Translations under genes and position numbers: made by a program | DNA from: Rhodococcus sp. WMMA185 | GTDB lineage: Bacteria; Actinomycetota; Actinomycetes; Mycobacteriales; Mycobacteriaceae | Length of the DNA stretch: 64,000 nucleotides | Direction of reading: 5' to 3' | Assembly (NCBI RefSeq): GCF_001767395.1 | Contig: NZ_CP017014.1 | Span: 4,380,449 to 4,444,448, forward strand | Notes under the pieces: generated by a model | Databases searched by the model: none | Told to the model about the DNA's origin: nothing | What the model saw: only the letters and a program-made list of their open reading frames with translations | Shown: positions 9,086 through 17,991 of the stretch, in pieces | How the letters are laid out: each line of letters starts with the position of its first letter | How positions within the stretch are numbered: the first letter of the stretch is position 1

Positions 9086-9975
9086 AGCTCGGGCTCCAGT
9101 CCCGTTACCTCGTAGGCGGTACGGACGATGTCGTAGTCGGAATCGCGGGCCTCTCCGAAGTGGCTGAAGCCGGTTCCCTCGAGGGCCGCCGCCAGTGCGG
9201 GGGTCTGATCGAGGAACGCGTGTCGGAGCAGATCCTTCTTGTCCTGGGGAAGGTCGGCACGGTAGGTAATCGGGTCGGCAGGAATCTCGGGTGATTCGAA
9301 CACCGTCTTGATCTCATCGCGGCCGGCGACTCCGCTGTCGATGAACCCGGGGATCTTGCGACTCGAGATTGCTGCGACGTCGACCCGCCCGTTCAGGAGC
9401 GAGAGCAGGGACGCATCGTGGCTGCCCGAGTAGACGATCTGCGAGAACAGGCTGTCGACGTCATAACCTGCTTCGGTGAGTGCGTACTGGCCGAAAATGT
9501 GTCCAGATGTCGATGCGGGGTCGGTGAAGGCGACGACCTTGCCTTGGAAGTCTGCGGGCCCATTGATGCCCGAGTCGGTTCGCACGATGAAGCTCGAACG
9601 GTACGGCACGGTGTCGTCGGACTGGATCGCCGATGCGAACGGCTCGACGCCGCCGTTGACTCGCTCGCTGGCTAGCACGTACTCCGAGGGGCCGAACCAG
9701 GCCAGGTCGAGGTGGCCAGAGTTGAGTGCCTCGATAACTGCTGTGTAGTCGGCTCCGACGTAAGGCTCGACTCTCAATCCGGTGGCTTCGCTCAGGTAGT
9801 CGACGAGCGGTTCATATCTGGCGAGCACCGCGGCCGAATCTTCGTCGGGGGAGAGACCCAACCGAATGGTATTGTCCGAATTTGTGCCGGACGCGCCGCA
9901 CGCCACGAGCGTCAGCGCCATCAGGGCAATCAACCCGGCAAGCACTCGGCTGCACCGAAAGTTACGGATTCTCAT
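9082..9975 (-). CDS. phnD: phosphonate-binding lipoprotein
   Basis: This 297-residue substrate-binding protein is the first gene of the phn operon. Residues 1-26 form a lipoprotein signal with lipobox LVAC (Cys26), so it is anchored outside the cell membrane. The mature part shows PhnD-family features: IRLGLSPDED, the YVGADYTAVIEALNSGHLDLAWFGPSEY substrate region and FTDPASTSGHIF. GGAGAAGGG lies about 9 bases before the ATG. Phosphonoacetate specificity is inferred from the phnA gene in the same operon. Confidence 0.93.
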   Translation of the reverse strand: MRIRNFRCSRVLAGLIALMALTLVACGASGTNSDNTIRLGLSPDEDSAAVLARYEPLVDYLSEATGLRVEPYVGADYTAVIEALNSGHLDLAWFGPSEYVLASERVNGGVEPFASAIQSDDTVPYRSSFIVRTDSGINGPADFQGKVVAFTDPASTSGHIFGQYALTEAGYDVDSLFSQIVYSGSHDASLLSLLNGRVDVAAISSRKIPGFIDSGVAGRDEIKTVFESPEIPADPITYRADLPQDKKDLLRHAFLDQTPALAAALEGTGFSHFGEARDSDYDIVRTAYEVTGLEPEL

Positions 9976-10014
9976 AAGGAGTCACCCTTCTCCGCGCCCG
10001 TGACGCGGCAAAGC

Positions 10015-10027
10015 CTGCACGTTGCAG
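10015..10027. promoter_or_regulatory. palindrome upstream of phnD
   Basis: The sequence CTGCA-CGT-TGCAG forms a perfect 5-bp inverted repeat, 39 bases upstream of the phnD start. Its position suits a regulator site such as one for the operon-encoded LysR. The assignment is by position only. Confidence 0.35.
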
Positions 10028-10111
10028 CGCAGACGCTACGAAACGCAACCCAGCCCTGCATGTCGGCTAGGAGTCGCGGCAGAGAACGAAAGGTAAACAG
10101 AACGGGTGAGC

Positions 10112-10128
10112 CCGATAGCACCTATCGG
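10112..10128. promoter_or_regulatory. perfect 17-bp inverted repeat between phnD and the M13 peptidase gene
   Basis: CCGATAG-CAC-CTATCGG is a perfect 7-bp inverted repeat in the 279-bp divergent interval between phnD and the peptidase gene. It could be an operator for either gene. The interval otherwise contains no coding frame that I can support. Confidence 0.4.
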
Positions 10129-10254
10129 CAACCTCGATGGGGGAGCTGTAACGGGTGGTGAGGTCACGGGGCTGGAGATTCAGCCCGGGCTTGACCACTG
10201 CATCGTCGCGTACGTTGGAGTAGATGCAACCGCAAGACGAAGGAAGAGAAAACG

Positions 10255-12318
10255 GTGCAGATCGGGCGTAGACGGTGGATTGCAACAGTGGCGGCTGGTT
10301 CGGCCCTGGTAATCGGTGTCGCGAGTTGTTCGTCAACGGAGGTCGCCACGAGTTCCGCTTTCGATACGTCCGAATTGGACTTGGGGATCAACCCCTGTGA
10401 CGACCTCAACGCGTTCGTGAATGGCCAATGGAGTGCGCAGACGCAGATTCCCGCCGACGAGTCGTCTTATGGCGTCTTCAACCAACTGCGGGACGAGAGC
10501 CTCGACATTCAGCGGGGAATAGCCGATAGGGCGGCCGCGGATCTCGGGAGCGCGGATGAGACGTCCGATCGCACCAAGATCGGGTTGCTGTTCGAGTCGG
10601 CCATGGACGAAAATTCGATAGACGAGGCCGGATTCTCGCCCATCGAGCCCGAACTGGCTCAGGTCGACGCGATTGCGTCGCAGGAAGACATCGCAGCGTT
10701 CCTTCGAGAAGACGCCCAGGATGGCGGGGCCATTCTGTTCAGCCTCGGATCCGGCGCCGACTTTCAAGATGCAACCAGGCAAATCGGATTCGTCGGGCCG
10801 ACCGGAATCACTTTGCCGTCCAAGGACTACTACACCGATCCGCAGTACGCGCCCATTCTCGACGCGTACCGCAGCTACCTGCAGACCTCTTTGGAACTGA
10901 CCGGAATCGGTGACGCCGAGGCCTCGGCCCAGGCAGATCAGGCCCTCGATTTCGAGACGGCGTTGGCAGCGGCATCGCTGTCTCCCGCAGAAGCACGTGA
11001 TCCGGCGACCCAGTACAGGCTGGTTACAGTTGACGAGGCGAACGCGATTACCCCGGCGTTTGATTGGCGACAGTATTTAGAGGCGCAGAACGTATCGCCC
11101 GACGAAGCGTTCTCGCTGGCTGACACTGCATACTTCACTCAGGTAGAACAACTACTCGCCCAAGCGCCGATTGACCAGTGGAAATCGTACTTGCGTGCGC
11201 AAGTGGTAAATCGATCGGCGGATAGGCTTTCGAAGCCTTTCCGGGACAACAAATTCGAATTCGAACAGCAAATAACGGGCACTGCCGAACAGAGCGATCG
11301 GTGGAAGATCGCCATCGGCGACGTGAACTCAGCCATGGGTGAGGCGATGGGAAGGCTGTACGTCGAGGAGGCGTTCGACCCGTCGGCGAGGGAACATGCG
11401 GAGCAGCTTGTCCAAAATGTTCTCGATGCCCTGAGAGTGCGTATCGAGAACGTCGATTGGATGAGTCCGGAGACCAAGCAACAGGCTCTGGACAAGTGGT
11501 CGCAGATGGTGCCCAAGATCGGATACCCGGACAACTGGCGCGATTGGTCCGGGTTGCAGATAACTCAGGGTGACTACTTCGGCAACCTCGCAGCCGCCGA
11601 CAGGTTCAACCATGCCTACGATCTGGAGAAGATCGGCAAGCCATCCGACCGGTCCGAGTGGGTGATGACGCCGCAGACGGTCAACGCCTACTACAGCCCC
11701 ACTGACAACACGATCAACTTCCCCGCAGCCATCTTGCAAGCCCCGTTCTTCGACCCGAACGCTGACGACGCCCTCAACTACGGAGGAATCGGGTCTGTGA
11801 TCGGCCATGAGGCGACACACGCGTTCGACGATCAGGGCAGCCAGTTCGACGGCCAAGGAAATCACGTGAACTGGTGGACACCTGAGGACAGGGCGCAGTT
11901 CGACAGCAGGACAGCCAAGTTGGTGGAACAGTACGACGCCTACACGCCGATCCCCAGCATGCCGGACGTTCATGTCAATGGCGAGTTGACCCTCGGCGAG
12001 AACATCGCAGATCTGGGTGGTGTCAATACTTCGTACGACGCGTTGAAGACCGTACTCGACTCCGAACCCGGGGCCGCGACCACGGAGATTGACGGCTACA
12101 CACCGAATCAGCGCTTCTTCCTCAACTACGCGCGTGTGTGGCGTGACAAGACGCGCGACGAAGCTCTTCTCACCCGGATCAACAGCGATCCACATTCGCC
12201 GGCGTCTCTTCGTGTCAACGGTGTCGTGGCAAACGTCCCCGGATTCGCGGAGGCGTTCGAGTGCGCGCCAGGCTCTCCCGAAGCGCACGTTGGTGACCAG
12301 CTAGTGACTATCTGGTGA
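10255..12318 (+). CDS. M13-family zinc metallopeptidase lipoprotein
   Basis: This 687-residue neprilysin-type endopeptidase would cleave short peptides at the cell surface. Residues 1-25 form a lipoprotein signal with lipobox GVASC (Cys25). The zinc site HEATH is at residues 518-522, and the third ligand lies in ENIADLGG (Glu582, with Asp586). The N-terminal domain begins PCDDLNAFVNGQW, the usual M13 opening, and NAYYSPTDNTINFPAAIL precedes the active site. The start is the GTG at 10255 behind GGAAGAGA. It looks monocistronic, diverging from phnD. Confidence 0.95.
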   Translation: MQIGRRRWIATVAAGSALVIGVASCSSTEVATSSAFDTSELDLGINPCDDLNAFVNGQWSAQTQIPADESSYGVFNQLRDESLDIQRGIADRAAADLGSADETSDRTKIGLLFESAMDENSIDEAGFSPIEPELAQVDAIASQEDIAAFLREDAQDGGAILFSLGSGADFQDATRQIGFVGPTGITLPSKDYYTDPQYAPILDAYRSYLQTSLELTGIGDAEASAQADQALDFETALAAASLSPAEARDPATQYRLVTVDEANAITPAFDWRQYLEAQNVSPDEAFSLADTAYFTQVEQLLAQAPIDQWKSYLRAQVVNRSADRLSKPFRDNKFEFEQQITGTAEQSDRWKIAIGDVNSAMGEAMGRLYVEEAFDPSAREHAEQLVQNVLDALRVRIENVDWMSPETKQQALDKWSQMVPKIGYPDNWRDWSGLQITQGDYFGNLAAADRFNHAYDLEKIGKPSDRSEWVMTPQTVNAYYSPTDNTINFPAAILQAPFFDPNADDALNYGGIGSVIGHEATHAFDDQGSQFDGQGNHVNWWTPEDRAQFDSRTAKLVEQYDAYTPIPSMPDVHVNGELTLGENIADLGGVNTSYDALKTVLDSEPGAATTEIDGYTPNQRFFLNYARVWRDKTRDEALLTRINSDPHSPASLRVNGVVANVPGFAEAFECAPGSPEAHVGDQLVTIW

Positions 12319-12331
12319 TCCGAGCCACCGC

Positions 12332-13660
12332 TCAAGAATCGGGCTTGTTCGCGGCCGGCGCCGCACGTGTGGGGTGCGGGAGTGCAATCACCCGTAGCGC
12401 CGATCGCAGCGATTCATAAGTCTTCGCCCAAGCCCGCGCCTCATGGTCGCATGTCGCTGCCTCCTCCGGATCACCCTCGCCCCGAGCTGTTTCCGCGAAC
12501 TCACGCCAGCTGATCTCCTGTTCCTGTGCGATCGTCAGGTACTCGAGGATCGCGTCGCGGTCGTTGCCACACACAGCTGCGACTTCGTCTCCGCTCAGCG
12601 ACCCGGACCCGTTGGGATCTAGGTGGAGCATCGTCAACAGGGCGGGTGGAAGATCTTCGTCGTCATCATCGTCATCGGTTGATGCGCTCGACGGAACGTT
12701 GTCGCCGCAGCTGCGGCGAGGGCCGTCGGCGAACCGGGAGCCGTCGAAACGTGCAGCGAACTGGGCGTCGACTGAAGGCACGAATGCGCTGAACCGGTTG
12801 AGTGCATCGACGAGGTGGCGGGGGACGAACGGATTCGCGGAGACGTCGATCGACGCGTTCAGCCGGTCCTCGTCGAGGGTGAACCGGATACCGGGCCAGC
12901 GTCTGGTGAGGTCGCAGACATTCTCGGCCGCCCGGGTGCGGCCGGCGATCCCGTACAAGAGGGGCACCCACACCCGTACCAGCGGTTGGCTCGGGTGCGC
13001 GATGACCAGCACTGACTGGTCGTCCAGTTTCAGGATTACGTCGCTGTCCTCATCGACGTCGGGTCGGAAACCAAGGGCCTGTTCGACGGTGCGAGCGACG
13101 AGGTTCCGGAGCTGATCTGGATCTTCGGGAACGACGGCGGTGGTGTCGTCGAGACCGATGGGGTCAGGTCTCGACTCGGCCGCGTGCGAGTCGATATCGG
13201 AATTGGCTCCCTCGAGTGTGCCTGCGATCTCGGTAAGGATGAAGCTGGGATGCGGTACGTTCCAGATCTCGCGCAGCGTGGTTACGGTCATCGCAGCGAG
13301 TTGGTCGGCCCATCTGCGCTCTTTGTCGACGAAGAACGCGGGTGATCCCTCGTCGGGTTCATCGTCGACCAGTCGTGTCGGGCGATCCCACCCCAGCTCT
13401 ACCAAGCGCTGCTGGGTCTCGGGTGCGAGTGCGTAGCGGGGCGCGAGGTACGCGTTCGAGGGCACCTCGGCGCGCACGTATTCGTCCCCCCAGATCAGGA
13501 ATTGGACGTACGGTGTGAAGCCGTCGACGGTGCTCTCCTCGATCCATTCGAGGATTAGGGTGTCGTCGTTCTGCATCGCGGAGAGGTGGTCGGCGAGTTT
13601 GCGCTGGAACATGATCCAGGACTGGTCGATGGCTTCGTCGAAGCTGGTGCTATCGAACAA
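12332..13660 (-). CDS. TY-Chap-type chaperone-like protein with an EF-hand-like loop
   Basis: The N-terminal and middle parts resemble the actinobacterial TY-Chap domains (related to YbjN and type III secretion chaperones): a WIMFQRKLADHL helix with WGDEYVRAEVPSN, and a second unit starting LRNLVARTVEQALGF. A linker with a run of Asp/Glu then leads to DPNGSGSLSGDE, which matches an EF-hand calcium loop at positions 1, 3, 5, 7, 9 and 12. The TTG at 13660 is preferred because GAGAAGGGGG lies just before it; the frame stays open to a TTG at 13765 with no such site. It converges with the M13 peptidase gene. Function is unknown. Confidence 0.75.
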   Translation of the reverse strand: MFDSTSFDEAIDQSWIMFQRKLADHLSAMQNDDTLILEWIEESTVDGFTPYVQFLIWGDEYVRAEVPSNAYLAPRYALAPETQQRLVELGWDRPTRLVDDEPDEGSPAFFVDKERRWADQLAAMTVTTLREIWNVPHPSFILTEIAGTLEGANSDIDSHAAESRPDPIGLDDTTAVVPEDPDQLRNLVARTVEQALGFRPDVDEDSDVILKLDDQSVLVIAHPSQPLVRVWVPLLYGIAGRTRAAENVCDLTRRWPGIRFTLDEDRLNASIDVSANPFVPRHLVDALNRFSAFVPSVDAQFAARFDGSRFADGPRRSCGDNVPSSASTDDDDDDEDLPPALLTMLHLDPNGSGSLSGDEVAAVCGNDRDAILEYLTIAQEQEISWREFAETARGEGDPEEAATCDHEARAWAKTYESLRSALRVIALPHPTRAAPAANKPDS

Positions 13661-13896
13661 GTTGCCCCCTTCTCTGTCGGGCTCGTACACCAGGACTTGC
13701 TGCTGGCCGATGCGTTCGAGCCGTGCCGGTTTCAACGTAACGCGCCGGGCCGACAATTTCGGCAACGGCAGGCCGGTATGAGGACGGCCAATCCAAGATC
13801 GTCCTGGCGGCGTCGGTAGGCACTTCGAGACGTGGTTGTCGCGGGACGCCCGCGGCTGCGACGGTGGAAGATTGCTACTACAGCGAAGGAGCGTGT

Positions 13897-14406
13897 ATGC
13901 CCATCATCGACATTGTCCAGGGAGACATCACTACGCAGCGCGTAGACGCCATCGTCAACGCGGCCAACTCCTCACTTCTCGGCGGTGGCGGGGTGGACGG
14001 TGCGATCCACAGGCGGGGCGGCCCGGCGGTCCTCGCGGCGTGCCGGGCGCTGCGCGACACGACACTGCCGGACGGACTGGCGGAGGGGGCAGCCGTCGCG
14101 ACGACGGCAGGGGAGTTGCCCGCGAAATGGGTGATTCACACGGTCGGACCGCGCTACTCGCGGCGCGACGACCGCAGTCACGTGTTGCGGTCGTGCTACC
14201 GCCGCAGCCTCGAGGTCGCGGACGGGCTCGGCGCCGCTACGGTCGCGTTCCCGCTCATCTCGTCGGGTGCGTTCGGGTGGCCGCAGGACGACGCTGTGCT
14301 GCAGGCCGTCGAAGCGGTCGGAAGGACTCGAACGAACGTTGACGTCGTCACGTTTGTGGCATTCGATCAGCTTGTCGCCGACCTTCTGCGTAGCGCGGTC
14401 CGATAG
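13897..14406 (+). CDS. macro-domain protein (O-acetyl-ADP-ribose deacetylase type)
   Basis: This 169-residue single macro domain binds ADP-ribose and probably removes acetyl or ADP-ribosyl groups. The motifs are GDITTQRVDAIVNAANSSLLGGGGVDGAIHRRGG at the ligand-binding start, WVIHTVGPRY, and FPLISSGAFGWP at the distal phosphate loop. The asparagine and aspartate used in catalysis by MacroD enzymes are present (NAANSSLLGGGGVDG). The ATG at 13897 follows GAAGGAG. It stands alone between two minus-strand genes. Confidence 0.93.
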   Translation: MPIIDIVQGDITTQRVDAIVNAANSSLLGGGGVDGAIHRRGGPAVLAACRALRDTTLPDGLAEGAAVATTAGELPAKWVIHTVGPRYSRRDDRSHVLRSCYRRSLEVADGLGAATVAFPLISSGAFGWPQDDAVLQAVEAVGRTRTNVDVVTFVAFDQLVADLLRSAVR

Positions 14407-14442
14407 CCGCGCTACTACGCCGTGGTCGGGCGGAAATGTGTT

Positions 14443-15144
14443 CTAGTGGATCCCGTTTCGATGCAGGGCATCACGGAGTCCGGTCGGACGTTCCGCCAGA
14501 GGGAGTGGTTCGACGAGCGCGAAGGCGCAGCCCAGCTTTCGTGCGGCTCCGTCAGCTTTCTCGCTGTCCCCGACCATCAGAGTGCGCGAGGGATCGGCGC
14601 CGAGTTCGGCGAGCGCGATCTCGAAGATTCTCGGATCGGGTTTCACCGCGCCTACCTCGAACGACAGCACGAACTGGTCGATGAGGTGCTCTACCCCCAA
14701 AGCGGCGAACGTGGCACGGATATCGAATGCGATGTTACTGAGCACCCCGACCTTGATGCCGTGGCCGTTCAGCGTCGCGAGCACCTCGGCTGTGTCGGGG
14801 TACGCGCTCCAACTTCCTGGATCGAGCGACCGCTCGTACAGCCGTACGGCCTGGTCTTCCCGCGCGACCCCGGACTTTCGCAGCACGGTGAGGTAGGCCT
14901 GGCGGTGTAGACGCGGGTCGAGGTCTCGATTCGTCCAGGCGTGGTGTTCTGCGGCATTCATCTCGACGGGCTGGCCTACGGGTGCCGTCATGCGTCGCAT
15001 CAACTCGGCCTGGTGGTGGACGTCCAACGGTTCGCCATTGTGATCGATGAGACCGGACATCCAGCTCTCGTCTTCTTCCAACCGGAAGAGTGTGCCGGAG
15101 AAATCGAAGAGCACGGCATCGAAGCTGACGGGTTTTGAGGACAC
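14443..15144 (-). CDS. HAD-superfamily hydrolase
   Basis: This 233-residue HAD protein has motif I DFSGTLF with the nucleophile Asp14, motif II LSN, a lysine in AVKPDPRIF and motif IV GDSEKADGAARK. The second aspartate of motif I, the usual acid/base in phosphatases, is serine (Ser16), so a plain phosphomonoesterase role is less certain. The cap domain lies between motifs I and II. The start is a GTG at 15144. The substrate is unknown. Confidence 0.85.
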   Translation of the reverse strand: MSSKPVSFDAVLFDFSGTLFRLEEDESWMSGLIDHNGEPLDVHHQAELMRRMTAPVGQPVEMNAAEHHAWTNRDLDPRLHRQAYLTVLRKSGVAREDQAVRLYERSLDPGSWSAYPDTAEVLATLNGHGIKVGVLSNIAFDIRATFAALGVEHLIDQFVLSFEVGAVKPDPRIFEIALAELGADPSRTLMVGDSEKADGAARKLGCAFALVEPLPLAERPTGLRDALHRNGIH

Positions 15145-15373
15145 GTTGCCAGGTTACGGATATCGACCTCTTCTTGCCTGCGGCGCTGGACGAGGTCGGA
15201 CGCGAGATGTAGGAGCGTGACCGCCCTCCGGGTACCGATTGGTAGAACTCGACAGTAGGAAATGGCTTCGAAGGATTGCTTGCCGAAGCGCGTATACTGC
15301 TGGTGAAGAGCAACTTTGGGATTGATATCGATTCGATGACGAACGCGGCCTGTTCGTGATCTGGTGTGGTGTG

Positions 15374-15718
15374 ATGGGCGTACCCGTGAACGACAACGCC
15401 GCGTGGCGACACCTCAGAGGCGGAATCTTGACGATCGAAGCTCGTGGCGAGACCCGTGCTATGCGGCACCTGTCCGCGCTGGATGCGGCGATTGAGATCC
15501 TGGCTGTGGCGCGTGGGAAAGCCTATAGCGCCGATCAGGCGTTCGATGAACTTCTCGACACCTCGATGCGTCATCAAGTCGATCTCGGAGATCTTGCGGA
15601 GGCCCTGGCAGACATCGCGCTGAATGTGCCGGCTGCCGCCGGCGACCGTCGCCGCGCCCGTGACGTGGCCACGCAAGAGTGGGGAGAACTGCTGCAAAGC
15701 GGTTCGTTGCCTGGCTGA
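15374..15718 (+). CDS. ANTAR-domain RNA-binding regulator (putative)
   Basis: This protein of about 114 residues has a C-terminal helical segment, LDAAIEILAVARGKAYSADQAFDELLDTSMRHQVDLGDLAEALADIA. It matches the three-helix ANTAR pattern, which binds paired hairpins in nascent mRNA and prevents termination. No GAF or receiver domain precedes it, so the signal input is not visible. An alternative GTG lies at 15356. The NDMA-dependent alcohol dehydrogenase gene begins 65 bp downstream and is a candidate target by position. Confidence 0.7.
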   Translation: MGVPVNDNAAWRHLRGGILTIEARGETRAMRHLSALDAAIEILAVARGKAYSADQAFDELLDTSMRHQVDLGDLAEALADIALNVPAAAGDRRRARDVATQEWGELLQSGSLPG

Positions 15719-15783
15719 TCAGCTCCTTCACAATCAATTGCCTTCACAACGCACTGGTGAGTGTCAGTCAACGAGGAGAAGGC

Positions 15784-16890
15784 ATGAAGACCAAAGCAGC
15801 CGTGCTGTTCGAAGCGCACAAGCCGTTCGAAATCATCGAGCTCGATCTGGATGGGCCGGGTCCCGGCGAAGTTCTCATCAAATATGCCGCCGCAGGACTG
15901 TGCCATTCCGATTTTCATCTGATCGACGGCGCCCTGGTACCGCGGTTCCCGATCGTCGGTGGCCATGAGGGTTCCGGAATCATCGAAGAAGTCGGCCTCG
16001 GGGTCACCAAGGTCAAGCCCGGCGATCACGTGGTCTGCAGCTACATCCCGAACTGCGGCACCTGTCGCTACTGCTCCACTGGCCGGCAGAACCTGTGCGA
16101 TCTGGGCGCGATGATCCCCGAGGGTTCGATGCCCGACGGCTCGTTCCGGTTCCACGCGGGCAAGGAAGACTTCGGCGGCATGTGCATGCTCGGTACTTTC
16201 TCTGAGCGAGCCACCATCTCGCAGCATTCCGTGGTGAAGGTGGACGATTGGCTTCCGCTGGAGACGGCTGTGCTCGTAGGCTGCGGCGTACCAGCCGGTT
16301 GGGGCACGGCGGTGTACGCGGGAGGTGTCCGTGTGGGCGACACCGTCGTCATCTACGGCATCGGGGGACTCGGAATCAACGCTGTGCAGGGTGCGGTAAG
16401 TTCCGGCGCCAAGTATGTAGTGGTCGTGGACCCAGTGGCGATGAAGCGGGAAACCGCGTTGAAGTTCGGTGCCACCCACGCCTTCGCCGACGCGGCCGAG
16501 GCCGCACAGAAGGTCCACGAGCTGACCTGGGGTCAGGGCGCCGATCAGGCCCTCATTCTGGTCGGGACCGTCGACGAAGAGGTGGTCCAGAACGCGACCG
16601 CCATCATCGGAAAGGGCGGCACGGTGGTCATCACCGGTCTCGCGGACCCCACCAAGCTGACGGTTCACGTCTCGGGTGCCGACCTCACCGAGAACCAGAA
16701 GACGATCAAGGGCTCACTGTTCGGCTCGGCCAACCCGCAGTACGACATCGTCCGATTGCTGCGCCTCTACGATGCCGGACAACTCGAACTCGACGAGTTG
16801 ATCACCACCAAGTACACGCTCGAGCAGGTGAACGAGGGTTACCAAGATCTGATGGACGGCAAGAACATTCGTGGTGTGATTGTCTACTGA
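15784..16890 (+). CDS. NDMA-dependent alcohol dehydrogenase
   Basis: This 368-residue zinc-dependent medium-chain dehydrogenase belongs to the actinobacterial NDMA-dependent group, whose NAD stays bound and is reoxidised through mycofactocin. Catalytic zinc ligands lie in GLCHSDFH and GGHEGSG. The structural zinc cysteines are in [16 protein letters not shown]. The Rossmann motif is [14 protein letters not shown]. The ATG at 15784 follows ACGAGGAGAAGG. The last 7 bases overlap the convergent LLM oxidoreductase gene. Electron transfer to mycofactocin is known for the family, not shown here. Confidence 0.93.
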   Translation: MKTKAAVLFEAHKPFEIIELDLDGPGPGEVLIKYAAAGLCHSDFHLIDGALVPRFPIVGGHEGSGIIEEVGLGVTKVKPGDHVVCSYIPNCGTCRYCSTGRQNLCDLGAMIPEGSMPDGSFRFHAGKEDFGGMCMLGTFSERATISQHSVVKVDDWLPLETAVLVGCGVPAGWGTAVYAGGVRVGDTVVIYGIGGLGINAVQGAVSSGAKYVVVVDPVAMKRETALKFGATHAFADAAEAAQKVHELTWGQGADQALILVGTVDEEVVQNATAIIGKGGTVVITGLADPTKLTVHVSGADLTENQKTIKGSLFGSANPQYDIVRLLRLYDAGQLELDELITTKYTLEQVNEGYQDLMDGKNIRGVIVY

Positions 16891-17888
16891 CCACTCACTT
16901 TCGCCGCGTGCCACACGTCCGCGATCAGATCGTAGGACCGCAGCCAGGATTCGCTGTCTTCGGTATAGGAGGCGATGATCAGTTCGTCTGCCTGTGCGTG
17001 TTCGGCGAACTCTTCGAGGTAGGCCTTCACCTCGTACGGAGTCCCGGCCGCCGAGTACCGCCACCTCTGCTTCATCTGCTGACCGGCTGGGGACGACATG
17101 ATCAGGTCGACCTCCTCGGGGCTGAATGTTTGCCCGTGCCCGACCAACTGCACTACTCGCCGCCGAACTGCCGACTCGAACTGCCGGTGTGCTTCGGCGG
17201 TGGTGTCCGAAGCGATGGCGTTGACACCGGCAATCACGTACGGCTCGGACAGCTGCTCGGATGGCTCGAAACGCTCCCGGTAGAGCGTGACGGCGTCGAC
17301 CAGCGCGTCCGGTGAGAAGTGGGATGCGTAGGCATAGGGGAGTCCGAGTTTGGCGGCTAGCTGTGCACCGAACAGTGAGGACCCGAGAATATATAGCGGG
17401 ACGTTCGTGCCCTTGCCGGGAATGGCTTCGACGCCGGGCACACGCGACTTTCCCGCGAGGTATGCCTGAAGTTCCAGAACGTCCTGTGGGAACCGATCGG
17501 CCGAGGCAGGGTCGCGACGCAGGGCGTACATGGTCTTCTGATCGGTTCCGGGTGCCCGTCCGAGTCCGAGGTCGATCCGACCGGGATGCAGGGTTTCGAG
17601 TGTGCCGAACTGCTCGGCAATCGTCAGCGGCGCGTGGTTGGGCAGCATGATTCCGCCGGAACCGAGTCGGATGCTCTGGGTGTGTGCCGCGACGTGGGCG
17701 ATGAGGACGCTCGTCGCCGACGAGCCGATTGATGCCATGTTGTGGTGTTCGGCGTACCAGATTCGGCGGTAGTCACGGGACTCCGCGAGTTGCGCCAGCG
17801 CAACGCTGGCATCGAAGCTGTTTCGTGCCGCGCCGCCTTCGGGGATGTAGGCCAGATCCAGAATCGACAGCACTGTACTCACGGACAT
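16884..17888 (-). CDS. LLM-class flavin-dependent oxidoreductase (LuxA-like, YhbW type)
   Basis: This luciferase-like monooxygenase of about 334 residues is of the YhbW type. Features include LSILDLAYI near the N-terminus, [12 protein letters not shown] at the active site, [43 protein letters not shown], and the late YILGSS segment. It is not closely related to the seven-gene array just downstream, and reduced FMN is the likely cofactor. The second ATG (17888) has the better spacing to AAGGGA; 17891 is possible. Confidence 0.9.
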   Translation of the reverse strand: MSVSTVLSILDLAYIPEGGAARNSFDASVALAQLAESRDYRRIWYAEHHNMASIGSSATSVLIAHVAAHTQSIRLGSGGIMLPNHAPLTIAEQFGTLETLHPGRIDLGLGRAPGTDQKTMYALRRDPASADRFPQDVLELQAYLAGKSRVPGVEAIPGKGTNVPLYILGSSLFGAQLAAKLGLPYAYASHFSPDALVDAVTLYRERFEPSEQLSEPYVIAGVNAIASDTTAEAHRQFESAVRRRVVQLVGHGQTFSPEEVDLIMSSPAGQQMKQRWRYSAAGTPYEVKAYLEEFAEHAQADELIIASYTEDSESWLRSYDLIADVWHAAKVSGQ

Positions 17889-17991
17889 CATTCCCTTTCG
17901 TCACCGAGCAGACGCGACTCATCAGAGGCTCACGCGTCACCCCGCATTACAACCGGCGCGCGACTACCGGTATTCCGGGACGCGCAAGCGG

